Origin: Murdochiella vaginalis
GTDB lineage: Bacteria > Bacillota > Clostridia > Tissierellales > Peptoniphilaceae
Direction: 5' to 3'
Assembly (NCBI RefSeq): GCF_900119705.1
Contig: NZ_LT632322.1
Coordinates: forward strand, 372,001 to 436,000
DNA length: 64,000 bases
Shown: piece by piece, positions 47,989-56,528 of the stretch
Layout: every line of letters starts with the position of its first letter
Numbering within the stretch: position 1 is the stretch's first letter
Notes under the pieces: model-generated
Seen by the model: only the letters and a program-made list of their open reading frames with translations
What the model was told of the DNA's origin: nothing
Database searches by the model: none
Position numbers and translations under genes: made by a program

Positions 47989-48936
47989 ATGAGTAAAAAA
48001 CATTCCAGAAACTGGATGATCACAAGTATTCTACTTCTTTGCCTCTGCACTCTGACCGCCTGCATGCATCAACAACCTGCGGAAGAGGAAATCAACGAAT
48101 CTTTCTACAAGATGTCCCGGACTTCATCCCAACTCTATGAAACAAAAGAGATTGGCTTAAAATCTATGGGAATTCAAAGAGCTTCTGGTTTATTGTACTT
48201 CAAGGATCATATCTATTTATCCGACAGCAGCCAAAGCGAAATCAAAGTTTTTAATCAGCAATGGAATCTGGTCGAAAGCATACATTCGAAAAAAATAGCT
48301 TCTCCATCTCTACTTGCGGCTTATGGAGATCGTTTGGCCATCCTGGATAAGGCCACATCACAAATTGTCCTGTTTGACATTCCATCGAAAAAAGAACAAA
48401 GCGTGATTATCTTGCCATCGATTGATTCGGACTCGAACTATGCAGACATGGAAATGTCAAAAAATGATTTGCTGATCACCTATCACACGCCTGCCTTCGA
48501 AGATGCCAATGTGTTGAGAATAGACCTTTCAACACGAAAGAATAAAAAAATACAGGAGAAATTTAACGGCTTTGTTGGAACAACAAATGGAAAATTTTAT
48601 CTGGTTAATTCCCTTGTTGCTTTTCAGGAATCCGATCGGGAAGGCTTCCGAAGTGGGAAAAACAGTTTGTGGACGCTGGAGGATTCTAAACCGAAGGCGA
48701 TTGGGAATCTCATTGAGGGAAGTGCCCCAGGAGATTTTTTATGGAATGGAGAGATATTGTTTCAATACACCAGTGGCTGGTCCAGTATCGATCGTTATGA
48801 TAAAAGTTTCAACTACATGGATTCCATCGCCGTTTTTGATCAGTCGGATATTCAATCTCTGCTAAAAGGCAATGAGCAACAAATGTACTTGCTCATGCCC
48901 AATGAACAAAAGCTCTTTGAGGTCCATAAAAAATGA
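47989..48936 (+). CDS. Lipoprotein with beta-propeller-like repeats
   Basis: This 315-residue protein starts at ATG 47989 (GGGAGGCGTTAAA upstream). Its signal ends in a lipobox (LCTLTAC), so it is anchored to the outer face of the membrane. The mature part has repeated beta blades: SGLLYFKDHIYLSDSSQSEI, LLAAYGDRLAILDKATSQIV, GFVGTTNGKFYLVNSLVAF, NEQQMYLLMPNEQKLFEV. A surface propeller in a peptide-export operon could bind the peptide, for export, sensing or self-protection. It overlaps the next gene by four bases. Confidence 0.75.
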   Translation: MSKKHSRNWMITSILLLCLCTLTACMHQQPAEEEINESFYKMSRTSSQLYETKEIGLKSMGIQRASGLLYFKDHIYLSDSSQSEIKVFNQQWNLVESIHSKKIASPSLLAAYGDRLAILDKATSQIVLFDIPSKKEQSVIILPSIDSDSNYADMEMSKNDLLITYHTPAFEDANVLRIDLSTRKNKKIQEKFNGFVGTTNGKFYLVNSLVAFQESDREGFRSGKNSLWTLEDSKPKAIGNLIEGSAPGDFLWNGEILFQYTSGWSSIDRYDKSFNYMDSIAVFDQSDIQSLLKGNEQQMYLLMPNEQKLFEVHKK

Positions 48937-49988
48937 GCATTCTATATAGTCTTTCGATACGTTGGAAAGCAAAAATAAAAAGAGCTCGATTACTCTTGTT
49001 AGAGGTATTATCCCTCTCTGTGGTCTTTTACTTTGCACTCATGTTTGTTTGCAAACTGGTTGATACACATGGAGACATCGCTTATTATCGTTCACGAACC
49101 AATGTTGGTGAGGTGGTCTATCAGCTGGAGAAAGCTCCAGAAGCAAAGATTTCTGATGTGGACTTTACGCTGTATCAAAAAGCGGATCAGTATGTGACTG
49201 TTCATTCGAAAACATATAAAGCTCAGGTGATAGGAATCGATCAAAATTTTTCAAGTTTTTATCATGATCACCTGTTTCAAAATATAGTGAAGAAAAAGGC
49301 CCTCTCCCATTCAGATGCGATTCTTTCTCAGTCAGTCGCACGAGAAATGAGTGCAAAAGAAGGGGACACGTTGACACTGAATCATCAGGTTTTGAAAATC
49401 ATTGGTATTACCGATGATCCCTGGTGGAAAGGCAAAGTTGCGGTTTCCTTCTCTATTCTGTCCGCCTCTGAGCTTGCCCAACCGAAATCTTTGTATTTGA
49501 CAATCCGTCGAGAAAATGTCGAACTCGTTGAAAACCAATTATCTGTTCTGGATCAAACGGATCTGGCGCAGTCATTACAAAATGAAATAAACAGCTTACG
49601 TGCTTTTCAGCGTTTTCTACTCAGCTTTTCTGCTGTTTTCTTTTTGATTGCTGGATGTAATTTGATGCTCATTCTGAGGACTCGGTTTCGTAGGGAAAGG
49701 GGTCTGCATCAGATATTGTATCTTTGTGGTGAAACGCGCGGGACTTACTATCTTGCCTCCATGATTGATGGTCTGACGATGTGCATCTCATCTGATTTCA
49801 TCGCCCTCCTGATTTATCTGTTGATGCGCCCATTTGTACCATCATTTTTTTACTTTGCGCTGACTCCCACCATTTATGGATTGGAAATGCTGATGGTTGC
49901 AATGATATCCATCATCATCACGCTCATCTTCAGTCATGAACAGGCAGTGTATATCCGTATGAATGAGAGGAAAACTCATGCTGTATGA
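48933..49988 (+). CDS. FtsX/MacB-like permease, first subunit
   Basis: This 351-residue protein has one N-terminal transmembrane helix (LLLLEVLSLSVVFYFALMFV), an extracytoplasmic domain of ~180 residues, and three C-terminal helices (FLLSFSAVFFLIAGCNLMLI, a second near LTMCISSDFIALLIYLL, and LEMLMVAMISIIITLIF). This is the bacteriocin-associated FtsX-like layout. With the second permease and the ATPase it should form a MacB-type machine that acts on a peptide at the outer membrane face. No gap separates it from its neighbours. Confidence 0.85.
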   Translation: MSILYSLSIRWKAKIKRARLLLLEVLSLSVVFYFALMFVCKLVDTHGDIAYYRSRTNVGEVVYQLEKAPEAKISDVDFTLYQKADQYVTVHSKTYKAQVIGIDQNFSSFYHDHLFQNIVKKKALSHSDAILSQSVAREMSAKEGDTLTLNHQVLKIIGITDDPWWKGKVAVSFSILSASELAQPKSLYLTIRRENVELVENQLSVLDQTDLAQSLQNEINSLRAFQRFLLSFSAVFFLIAGCNLMLILRTRFRRERGLHQILYLCGETRGTYYLASMIDGLTMCISSDFIALLIYLLMRPFVPSFFYFALTPTIYGLEMLMVAMISIIITLIFSHEQAVYIRMNERKTHAV

Positions 49989-51102
49989 TCTGTCAATCAT
50001 CTGGTTTCACCTGAAAAAGAATATCTTTTTTTATCTATTTTTGATTTGTGAGCTGGTGCTGTGCTTCTCGATGATATTAATAGGGATGGACGAAAATCAG
50101 ACGTTTCATGATCGCCAACAGATTTATCGCGCGTATCAGGAAAAAGATCTGATCTCATTAACAAATGATTCCTGGTTTATGGAGAAATTAGACCTAAGCA
50201 CGAATCAGAAAGTATTGACCAAGAAAGGTATTCTGTTGGGACAAGTATATCCCATCGAATGGACCAACAATCGAGGGTCTATAGATAGTGCGCAGGTGCT
50301 TGTTGCTAATGATCGGTTTTTCAGACAGTATTTTCATCAAGTTCCCAAACAGGGATTGGCTTATTGTAGCTTGGCCCTCAGAAATAAGTTGAAGGAGGCG
50401 AGACAATTTTTAGATTCACAGACTCGGTGGCTAACGCAAGAGATCCTTCAATGGAACGAGCAAAAGTGGAGCGTTCATTCAATCAACGAGTTGAATCCGA
50501 AGACCACTTTGAAAAGCATTCCAACATCGCCTTTTGAAAGTGGAGATCTTTCAATGGAACGAACCGTATTTGTTCTAATGCCCGATCGCATGCAAATACA
50601 ACCAATATTTGGCTTTATTAAGGTTCCTAGAGAACAAATGACTTCCAGGCTCTTGGCGGAGGTGTCCACGATGGTCGAAGAGAAGCTGCATGCTTCTGAT
50701 CTTCACGCGGATTTTGAGAAGGGCGCTAACAGTCAATCTGCTTTCGTTCGTCTGTTCGGATGGATTGCATGGATTGCTCTTCTTGTCATCGATTTTGGAA
50801 CCAGCGCAGTAATTTTACTTTTTATGAACCAGCGGCATAAAATGCTCCGAATTCAGCATATTTTTGGAGCGACGAGGTTGAGATTACGCCTGCAACTATT
50901 TATTGAATTGTGCATTGTTATGGTCGTCTCCTTTATTGTTGCTTTATTTTTACGATGGATATCGGAGCCAGCCTTTTCAAGCGTTTATTACCTTATTCAT
51001 CCAAGCGTTATCGCAACGCTAAGTGGCATCATGTTGGCATTTGTGTTATGTATTTTCATCACACTGTTCTCCAGCACTAATATGGAATGGAAAAGAAAGT
51101 GA
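49978..51102 (+). CDS. FtsX/MacB-like permease, second subunit
   Basis: This 374-residue protein starts at ATG 49978, after GAGAGGAAAACTC. It has the same plan as the first permease: helix 1 (IFFYLFLICELVLCFSMILI), a ~200-residue outer domain, then helices near WIALLVIDFGTSAVILLFM, IELCIVMVVSFIVALFLRWI and VIATLSGIMLAFVLCIFITL. The two differ in sequence, so the transporter is a heterodimer. Confidence 0.85.
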   Translation: MLYDLSIIWFHLKKNIFFYLFLICELVLCFSMILIGMDENQTFHDRQQIYRAYQEKDLISLTNDSWFMEKLDLSTNQKVLTKKGILLGQVYPIEWTNNRGSIDSAQVLVANDRFFRQYFHQVPKQGLAYCSLALRNKLKEARQFLDSQTRWLTQEILQWNEQKWSVHSINELNPKTTLKSIPTSPFESGDLSMERTVFVLMPDRMQIQPIFGFIKVPREQMTSRLLAEVSTMVEEKLHASDLHADFEKGANSQSAFVRLFGWIAWIALLVIDFGTSAVILLFMNQRHKMLRIQHIFGATRLRLRLQLFIELCIVMVVSFIVALFLRWISEPAFSSVYYLIHPSVIATLSGIMLAFVLCIFITLFSSTNMEWKRK

Positions 51103-51109
51103 GGAGGAG

Positions 51110-51790
51110 ATGACTCCCATCATTCAATTAAAAGATATCAACAAGCGTGTTCAGGACGGCACGCAATCCTTGCAAATATTGAAGGACTGCTCCATAACCA
51201 TTCAGCAGGGAGAAATGGTTGCCATATTAGGCCGATCGGGCGCAGGTAAGACAACGCTGCTTAATTTGATGGCAATGCTGGATAATGATTATCAAGGAGA
51301 TTATTATTTTGATCAAATGAATGCGCATGCTAAAACAGACGCAGAGCGTTTTTCACTTCGAACAAAATTCATCGGCTACATTTTTCAGGATTTTCAACTG
51401 ATTGAGGAATTTACTGTGCTTCAAAACGTAGAGATGCCACTTGGATATCAGGGTGTTCCGCGAAAAGTGCGCATTCAACGTTCCTTGAAAGCCATCGAAG
51501 ATGTTGGCCTGGGTAGGCGCGGAGATAGCAACGTTGGCACTCTTTCGGGTGGTGAACGGCAACGAGTATGCATTGCACGAGCGTTGGTACATCAGCCCAA
51601 AATCATTTTAGCCGATGAGCCAACGGGCAGTCTGGATCCTAAAACGAGTGAAGAAGTTATGACCCTGCTGATAGATCTGAACAGGGCATTCAACATTACG
51701 GAGGTGATTGTCACGCATGATGAGGTGGTGGCGAACCGATGCTCCCGTATTTATACGTTAAAAAATGGAGGAATTCATTATGAAAGGTAA
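51110..51790 (+). CDS. ABC transporter ATPase, MacB/LolD-like
   Basis: This 226-residue ATPase starts at ATG 51110, seven bases after the permease stop, with GGAGG just before it. Walker A is ILGRSGAGKTTLLNLMAML, the signature is GTLSGGERQRVCIARAL, Walker B is IILADEPTGSLDP, and the switch histidine lies in IVTHDE. It powers the two FtsX-like permeases. It overlaps the next gene by 11 bases. Confidence 0.95.
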   Translation: MTPIIQLKDINKRVQDGTQSLQILKDCSITIQQGEMVAILGRSGAGKTTLLNLMAMLDNDYQGDYYFDQMNAHAKTDAERFSLRTKFIGYIFQDFQLIEEFTVLQNVEMPLGYQGVPRKVRIQRSLKAIEDVGLGRRGDSNVGTLSGGERQRVCIARALVHQPKIILADEPTGSLDPKTSEEVMTLLIDLNRAFNITEVIVTHDEVVANRCSRIYTLKNGGIHYER

Positions 51791-52220
51791 AAAACTAATT
51801 GTCGCCACACTGTTTTTCATTGGTGCTGTGATAGCTGTACTAGTTTGGAGAATGCCAAAAAGTGATTATCAAAGACATGTGGCTAAATTTCATAAGGTCA
51901 ATACTGCTAAGGTTGAAAACATGCTGTCTGATTCGAATGATTTTCTCTTGTATATTGGGCGAGAAACCTGCCCGACGTGCGTCGAATTTGTTCCCGCTCT
52001 CGCGAAGGTGTCAAATGAAAAGCGTATTCCGGTCTATTATCTGGACTCTTCGAATACCGAAAAAGATGCCAAATTAAAAAACTTTCGGGACAAATATAAC
52101 ATCATGTTTGTCCCTTCTCTGATGGTATATGTCAATGGAGAAGTCAGATTTCCAGAAGTCGCGACTGACCCTGCAAAATTGAGTCAGTCTTTGATCGCGA
52201 TCGGTTTCTTAAACGATTGA
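51780..52220 (+). CDS. Membrane-anchored thioredoxin-like protein with CPTC motif
   Basis: This 146-residue protein starts at ATG 51780 (GGAGGAATTCATT upstream). An N-terminal membrane anchor (KLIVATLFFIGAVIAVLVW) is followed by a thioredoxin fold with the active site GRETCPTCVEFVPAL and the cis-proline region MFVPSLMVYVNGE. Its redox-active pair would face outside the cell, where the six-cysteine peptide folds, so it probably forms or shuffles the peptide's disulfides, like bacteriocin accessory proteins of the PedC/BrcD type. It is the last gene of the operon. Confidence 0.85.
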   Translation: MKGKKLIVATLFFIGAVIAVLVWRMPKSDYQRHVAKFHKVNTAKVENMLSDSNDFLLYIGRETCPTCVEFVPALAKVSNEKRIPVYYLDSSNTEKDAKLKNFRDKYNIMFVPSLMVYVNGEVRFPEVATDPAKLSQSLIAIGFLND

Positions 52221-52221
52221 T

Positions 52222-52981
52222 CGAGAGTGTAAGATTAATTGTGTTTTCTGGAAACGAGGTGATATAGAAAAAGGATCCTCGAACCTATAGAATTTTGTTA
52301 CCACAACAAAAGAAAAGGGAAACGAGGAATCCATATGAATGATTTTACCACAGACGCTAAGATGGCTCAAACAAACAAGATCAGTTTGACGGAAATTGTG
52401 CACCAGCATGTTGAGGATGCTGTCAACCAGCTTCTCGAGAATGAACTCACCGTCTTCCTAGATCACGAAAAGTGGGATATCGTGGCCAAGAATACGGATG
52501 ATTGCCGGAATGGCTATTATGAATGCACCATCAATTCTGAGTATGGTCCGCTTCATTTGCGCGTGCCAAGAGATCTAATGGGCGATTTTGAGCCGCATAC
52601 AGTGCGAAAGCGCGCTCGCTCCACCGATGGCCTGGAGCAGACGATTATTCAGCTATACCAAAAGGGTATCACGACTCGAGAAATCTCTGAGAAATGGGCA
52701 CCAACCTATCCGCAGTTGAAAAAAGTATTCGAACGTCGCGACAACCTGTTCTCCTTTTTGGCCTTTCTGGAATCCGTTCGCCGGAGCCTGTATACAAACA
52801 ATTTAGCCGAGAGCCTGAACAAAGGGCTCAAACGCATGATTAAAGTCAAAGAACAGTTTCCGACGGAAGATACGCTGGAGCGCGGTGTTTGTTAGCATTA
52901 CATGGTCTAAAACGACGGGAATGGATTACGCAGTCAACGCGGATTTAAGGATGCCCATTTTGAGCTGGAAGAAATGTTTGA
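52222..52981 (+). mobile_element. Decayed IS256-family insertion sequence
   Basis: A left end (GAGAGTGTAAGATTAATTGTG...) typical of IS256 elements starts two bases after the thioredoxin-like gene. The transposase follows, with a large internal deletion and a frameshift. No right inverted repeat is visible. The element is therefore immobile. Confidence 0.7.
52335..52895 (+). pseudogene. IS256-family transposase, internally deleted and frameshifted
   Basis: The N-terminal ~115 residues (LTEIVHQHVEDAVNQLLENE, YYECTINSEYGPLHLRVPRD) are normal for a Mutator-type transposase. The sequence then jumps after TTREISEKWAPTYPQLKKVF to the C-terminal RRSLYTNNLAESLNKGLKRM, so most of the DDE catalytic core is missing. 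It breaks again after LERGVC; the expected C-terminus (HFELEEMFESYR) continues in another frame to 52995. Confidence 0.85.
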
Positions 52982-52995
52982 ATCGTACCGTTGAT

Positions 52996-53800
52996 TGACA
53001 GTGCTGTGCCCGTTTGCCGCACCGGCAGAATACGCATGTCTTTCGTTGGCGTCAAGGGACGCTCGCAAGCAAGCTCTACTGACACTACTCATCAGGAAAC
53101 ATTTATGACATCAACTTGACAAACAAAGGCAATAACTTTTCTATTATTAGGGAAGTGTGGCAAAGCATCGCTGGGATTGTTGGAACAATAATTAAATGTT
53201 TCATTAGATGAGGCAGCCGAAGGCATTACGGTTAGAAAGAAGCGTTCCTTGGCACTGATGAGTTCTATCAGCGGCTCGTTGGTAGATAAAAGAAGATTTG
53301 GAGAATAAACCTTACAACGAAGCCACAACCTGTTTACGATGCTGTGTTTTCGTTCATCAAGAGTACGAACCGCCATCATCAGACACGCTCCCGGATGGGC
53401 TTATTGCAAGCTAATCCGAGGGGCTTCGTGCGCTCTCATTCTTCAAACAAAACCGCAGAAGCCCTTGATTTCAGGAACTTCTGCACTGATAGCGCCAGTA
53501 CGGTCTCATCGTAGCATTGTATCAATTACAGCGTCTTTATTGATCCTGCGCATAATACGGGTAAGATACTGAACAAATAAAAAGAAGAGTTTGGTCCATC
53601 CAATTTCTTTGAGCCTTCAGCTTGCCGCAGGAGACCGCATCACTTCCCTTCCAGTTGTGCGATGCACACCGAATCTTCGACCACTTCCCGCAAACGGGAA
53701 AGAGGGAGCTCTGCCTTGACATTCATCTTGAACACTCATAAATATGTAGCTATTGGTTTTGACCAGTTCCCACAAACAGATACGATGGGAAAAATGAACG
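52996..53800. other. Non-coding debris between IS remnant and conjugative element
   Basis: Several overlapping short frames exist on both strands, but none has a plausible ribosome-binding site together with a recognisable sequence. The composition is mixed. The block probably consists of fragments of earlier insertions, and one end of the conjugative element could be here. Confidence 0.4.
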
Positions 53801-53816
53801 AACTAACGGGGTTCAC

Positions 53817-54050
53817 ATGTACATCGCCAGACATTCATCCAAGGCGCTCGTGCCATGTAGAGTGCATAGCGTTGATACAAAGAGTGAAATCGTGAAAATC
53901 CTGCATTTTAAGCAGTTTTACAAGCATTATGTATTTGTAGAAGACGGAGAGGGAGGACGAAAAAAAGTCTTAAAAAATTATATGGGTGTGAATGTTTGCA
54001 TTGATATGGTGTGTGGAGATACAAAGAATGTTTTTGAAAGTGAGGAATAA
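53817..54050 (+). CDS. Small protein at the start of the conjugative element
   Basis: This 77-residue frame contains EIVKILHFKQFYKHYVFVED, GEGGRKKVLKNYMGVNVCID and MVCGDTKNVFESEE. Its second half looks genuinely coding and precedes a CD1845-like gene by six bases. The first ~25 residues may be out-of-frame debris, in which case this is a 5'-truncated gene. No function is recognised. Confidence 0.45.
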   Translation: MYIARHSSKALVPCRVHSVDTKSEIVKILHFKQFYKHYVFVEDGEGGRKKVLKNYMGVNVCIDMVCGDTKNVFESEE

Positions 54051-54056
54051 GAAATT

Positions 54057-54338
54057 ATGAGATGGATAATAAAAATAATCTTATTCCCAATTAGCTTGGT
54101 GTTAAGTATCCTCACAGCATTTCTAACATTTCTACTTGGTATCGGAACAGCCATACTATATTTGCTGATGATGTTTTGCATATTTGGAGCAATTGCATCT
54201 TTTCTGCAAAAAGAAGTTACCATCGGAATAGAAGCATTGATATTAGGTTTCTTGTTAAGTCCATACGGAATACCGATGGTTGGAGCAACTGTTATAGCTT
54301 TTTTACAAGGTATCAATGAAGCAATAAAATCAACCTAA
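54057..54338 (+). CDS. CD1845-like membrane protein
   Basis: This 93-residue protein is mostly hydrophobic: ILFPISLVLSILTAFLTFLL, AILYLLMMFCIFGAIASFL, EALILGFLLSPYGIPMVGAT. This matches the CD1845 family encoded next to replication genes of CTn/Tn1549-type conjugative elements. The function is unknown. Confidence 0.85.
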   Translation: MRWIIKIILFPISLVLSILTAFLTFLLGIGTAILYLLMMFCIFGAIASFLQKEVTIGIEALILGFLLSPYGIPMVGATVIAFLQGINEAIKST

Positions 54339-54364
54339 AAAATTTCATAAAAATGGTTACCAAA

Positions 54365-54395
54365 GGCGATAGAGAAAAAACTATCGTCTTTTTCT
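54365..54395 (+). terminator. Intrinsic terminator after the CD1845-like gene
   Basis: The hairpin GGCGATAG with CTATCGTC (one G-U), loop AGAAAAAA, is followed by TTTTTC. Confidence 0.75.
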
Positions 54396-54427
54396 TTGCA
54401 AATTTTTAAGAGAGGAGGTGATCCTGC

Positions 54428-55198
54428 ATGAACTTTGACTATTTCTATAACAGAGAAGCGGAAAGATTTAACTTTCTAAAAGTGCCTGAAATATTGGTAG
54501 ACGGAGAAGAATTTAAGGGACTGTCTGCTGAAGCCATTATCCTATACTCCATGCTTTTGAAACGCACAGGAATGTCCTTTAAGAATAACTGGGTGGACAA
54601 GGAAGGCAGAGTATTTATCTATTTTACTGTTGAAGAAATTATGAGAAGAAGAAATATCTCAAAGCCGACAGCTATAAAAACATTGGACGAGTTAGACAGC
54701 AAAAAAGGAATAGGACTGATTGAAAGAGTAAGGCTTGGACTTGGTAAGCCGAATGTCATTTATGTTAAAGATTTTATGAGCATAATAGCGGTAAAAGAAA
54801 ATGACTTTCAGAAGTCAAAAAACTTAACTTCAGAAGTAAAAGATTTTAACCTCAGAAGTAAAGAAAATGAACTTCAGGAAGTTCAAAATGTTGACTCTAA
54901 CTATATAGAGAATAATAAGAGTAAATATAGTAAGAGAGAATATAGTTTTGGGAAAAGCGGACTTGGAACATTTCAAAATGTCTTTTTGAAAGATGAGGAT
55001 ATAGGAGAATTACAAATAAAAATGGCAGGAGAGCTTGATAACTACATTGAAAGACTATCAACCTATCTTCAAAGTACCGGAAAGACATATAAAGACCATA
55101 AAGCAACAATCCTTTCTTGGTTCTATAAAGATCAGGGAAGTAAGAAAAAAACCAATATCCCTACATGGGAGGAATATAACAAAGGAGTACATTTATGA
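54428..55198 (+). CDS. Replication initiator protein A (RepA-N type)
   Basis: This 256-residue protein has the RepA-N domain in its first ~110 residues (NFDYFYNREAERFNFLKVPE, LSAEAIILYSMLLKRTGMSF, MRRRNISKPTAIKTLDELD), followed by a variable linker and a C-terminal DNA-binding-like part (TYLQSTGKTYKDHKATILSW). It starts eleven bases after GAGAGGAGGTG. It initiates copying of the excised element. The DnaC-like ATPase overlaps it by four bases, as in related elements. Confidence 0.92.
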   Translation: MNFDYFYNREAERFNFLKVPEILVDGEEFKGLSAEAIILYSMLLKRTGMSFKNNWVDKEGRVFIYFTVEEIMRRRNISKPTAIKTLDELDSKKGIGLIERVRLGLGKPNVIYVKDFMSIIAVKENDFQKSKNLTSEVKDFNLRSKENELQEVQNVDSNYIENNKSKYSKREYSFGKSGLGTFQNVFLKDEDIGELQIKMAGELDNYIERLSTYLQSTGKTYKDHKATILSWFYKDQGSKKKTNIPTWEEYNKGVHL

Positions 55199-56046
55199 TT
55201 AAAGAATTAGAAAAAGTGATGATAGAAGATGTGGAATACAGCTTTGATCCTGAAAAAGAATACATCAAAGACGGACACGCCTACTGTAAAGTGTGCCATG
55301 AAAGAAAAGATGGAAAAGCATTAGAATTTTTCGGAAAGCAGATGATATTTAAGACAGCTTGTAAATGCGATAGAGATAGAGAAGCAAAAGAAAAAGAAAG
55401 ACAAAAGCAGCTTGAAATCGAGAGATTAAAAAGTATCTGCTTCACATCCATGATTCAATGGGCATATACCTTTGAAAACTATCAGGGAAAAGAAAATCAG
55501 AGTCTTATCATCGCAAAGAATTTTGTAAAAGATTATGAATTGATGAGAAAAGAAAATATCGGACTCCTGTTCTATGGAACAGTTGGAAGTGGAAAGACCT
55601 ATCTTGCCTGCTCTATTGCCAATGCTCTGATTGAACAGTATCACATAAGCGTTAAGATTAGAAACTTTGCACAGATAATTAACGAACTGCAAAAAGGCGG
55701 ATTTGACCTTGATAAAAACGCATATATCGAATCCCTTGTAAACACTTCCGTTCTCATCTTAGATGATTTAGGAATTGAAAGAGATACAAGCTATGCCAAA
55801 GAGCAGGTATATAACATTGTGAATAACAGGTACTTAAAGCATAAGCCAACAATCTTTACCACAAATCTTTCATACAGCCAAATTGAAAACTGTACGGAGA
55901 GCGTGGAATACCAAAGAATTTACTCAAGAATTATTGAGATGTGTATTCCTGTGATGGTGCTTGGAGAAGATTACAGAAAAGTTATTCAGGAAGAAAAATT
56001 AAAGAGGAATAAAGAAAGATTACTGACTGGAGGTGAGAGAACTTGA
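55195..56046 (+). CDS. DnaC-like helicase-loader ATPase
   Basis: This 283-residue protein has a zinc-binding N-terminus (YCKVCHERKDGK, ACKCDRDREAKE), then the AAA+ domain: Walker A LLFYGTVGSGKTYLACSIAN, Walker B VLILDDLGIERDTSYAK, sensor region TIFTTNLSYSQIEN and an arginine-finger segment ENCTESVEYQRIYSRI. It loads the replicative helicase for element replication. Start and stop both overlap neighbouring genes by four bases. Confidence 0.93.
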   Translation: MIKELEKVMIEDVEYSFDPEKEYIKDGHAYCKVCHERKDGKALEFFGKQMIFKTACKCDRDREAKEKERQKQLEIERLKSICFTSMIQWAYTFENYQGKENQSLIIAKNFVKDYELMRKENIGLLFYGTVGSGKTYLACSIANALIEQYHISVKIRNFAQIINELQKGGFDLDKNAYIESLVNTSVLILDDLGIERDTSYAKEQVYNIVNNRYLKHKPTIFTTNLSYSQIENCTESVEYQRIYSRIIEMCIPVMVLGEDYRKVIQEEKLKRNKERLLTGGERT

Positions 56047-56528
56047 TCAATGAAGAAATTGCAAGAAAAACGCTGAATATGGAGGTTAAAGCCGGAAAAG
56101 TAACAGCAAAACTTCTTTTGACTTTACTCAAGAAACTAATGAAAGAGGCTGAGAAACTCGGAGGACTTGAAAAGCTGGTTAATGCTAATGGAAATGAAGT
56201 AAAGCTCAAAGATATGGTTAAAAAGGGACAGCTTGAAGAAATTCCGGTAGAAGAAGCAGAGCTGAAGGAACTGAAAAAGGAACTGAATCGGTATGGGGTA
56301 AAGTTTTCAGTGATGAAAGATAAAGAAAGCGGAAAATACTCCGTATTCTTTCAGGCAAAAGACATGAAAGTAATGGATAAAGCATTTAAACATGCTCTTT
56401 CAGAATCGGAAAAGAAAACGGAAAGGAAAGAGTCCATTCATAAAAGCATAGAAAAGTTCAAGGAGATGGCAAAGAACACTGTTTCTAAAGATAAAGTCAA
56501 GAATAAACAAAAGGAGCAGAGCCTATGA
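56043..56528 (+). CDS. PcfB-family protein (DUF3801)
   Basis: This 161-residue protein begins NEEIARKTLNMEVKAGKVTA, has a central GVKFSVMKDKESGKYSVFFQ and AKDMKVMDKAFKHALSE, and ends in a basic tail. It belongs to the PcfB/DUF3801 family, always encoded beside the coupling protein. PcfB-like proteins act in the accessory step that brings the relaxosome to the conjugation channel. It overlaps both neighbours by four bases. Confidence 0.9.
   Translation: MINEEIARKTLNMEVKAGKVTAKLLLTLLKKLMKEAEKLGGLEKLVNANGNEVKLKDMVKKGQLEEIPVEEAELKELKKELNRYGVKFSVMKDKESGKYSVFFQAKDMKVMDKAFKHALSESEKKTERKESIHKSIEKFKEMAKNTVSKDKVKNKQKEQSL

Noticed and set aside
53092-53895. Several 60-95 codon frames on both strands between the IS remnant and the conjugative element
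   Set aside because: None combines a ribosome-binding site with a recognisable domain; I treat them as debris.
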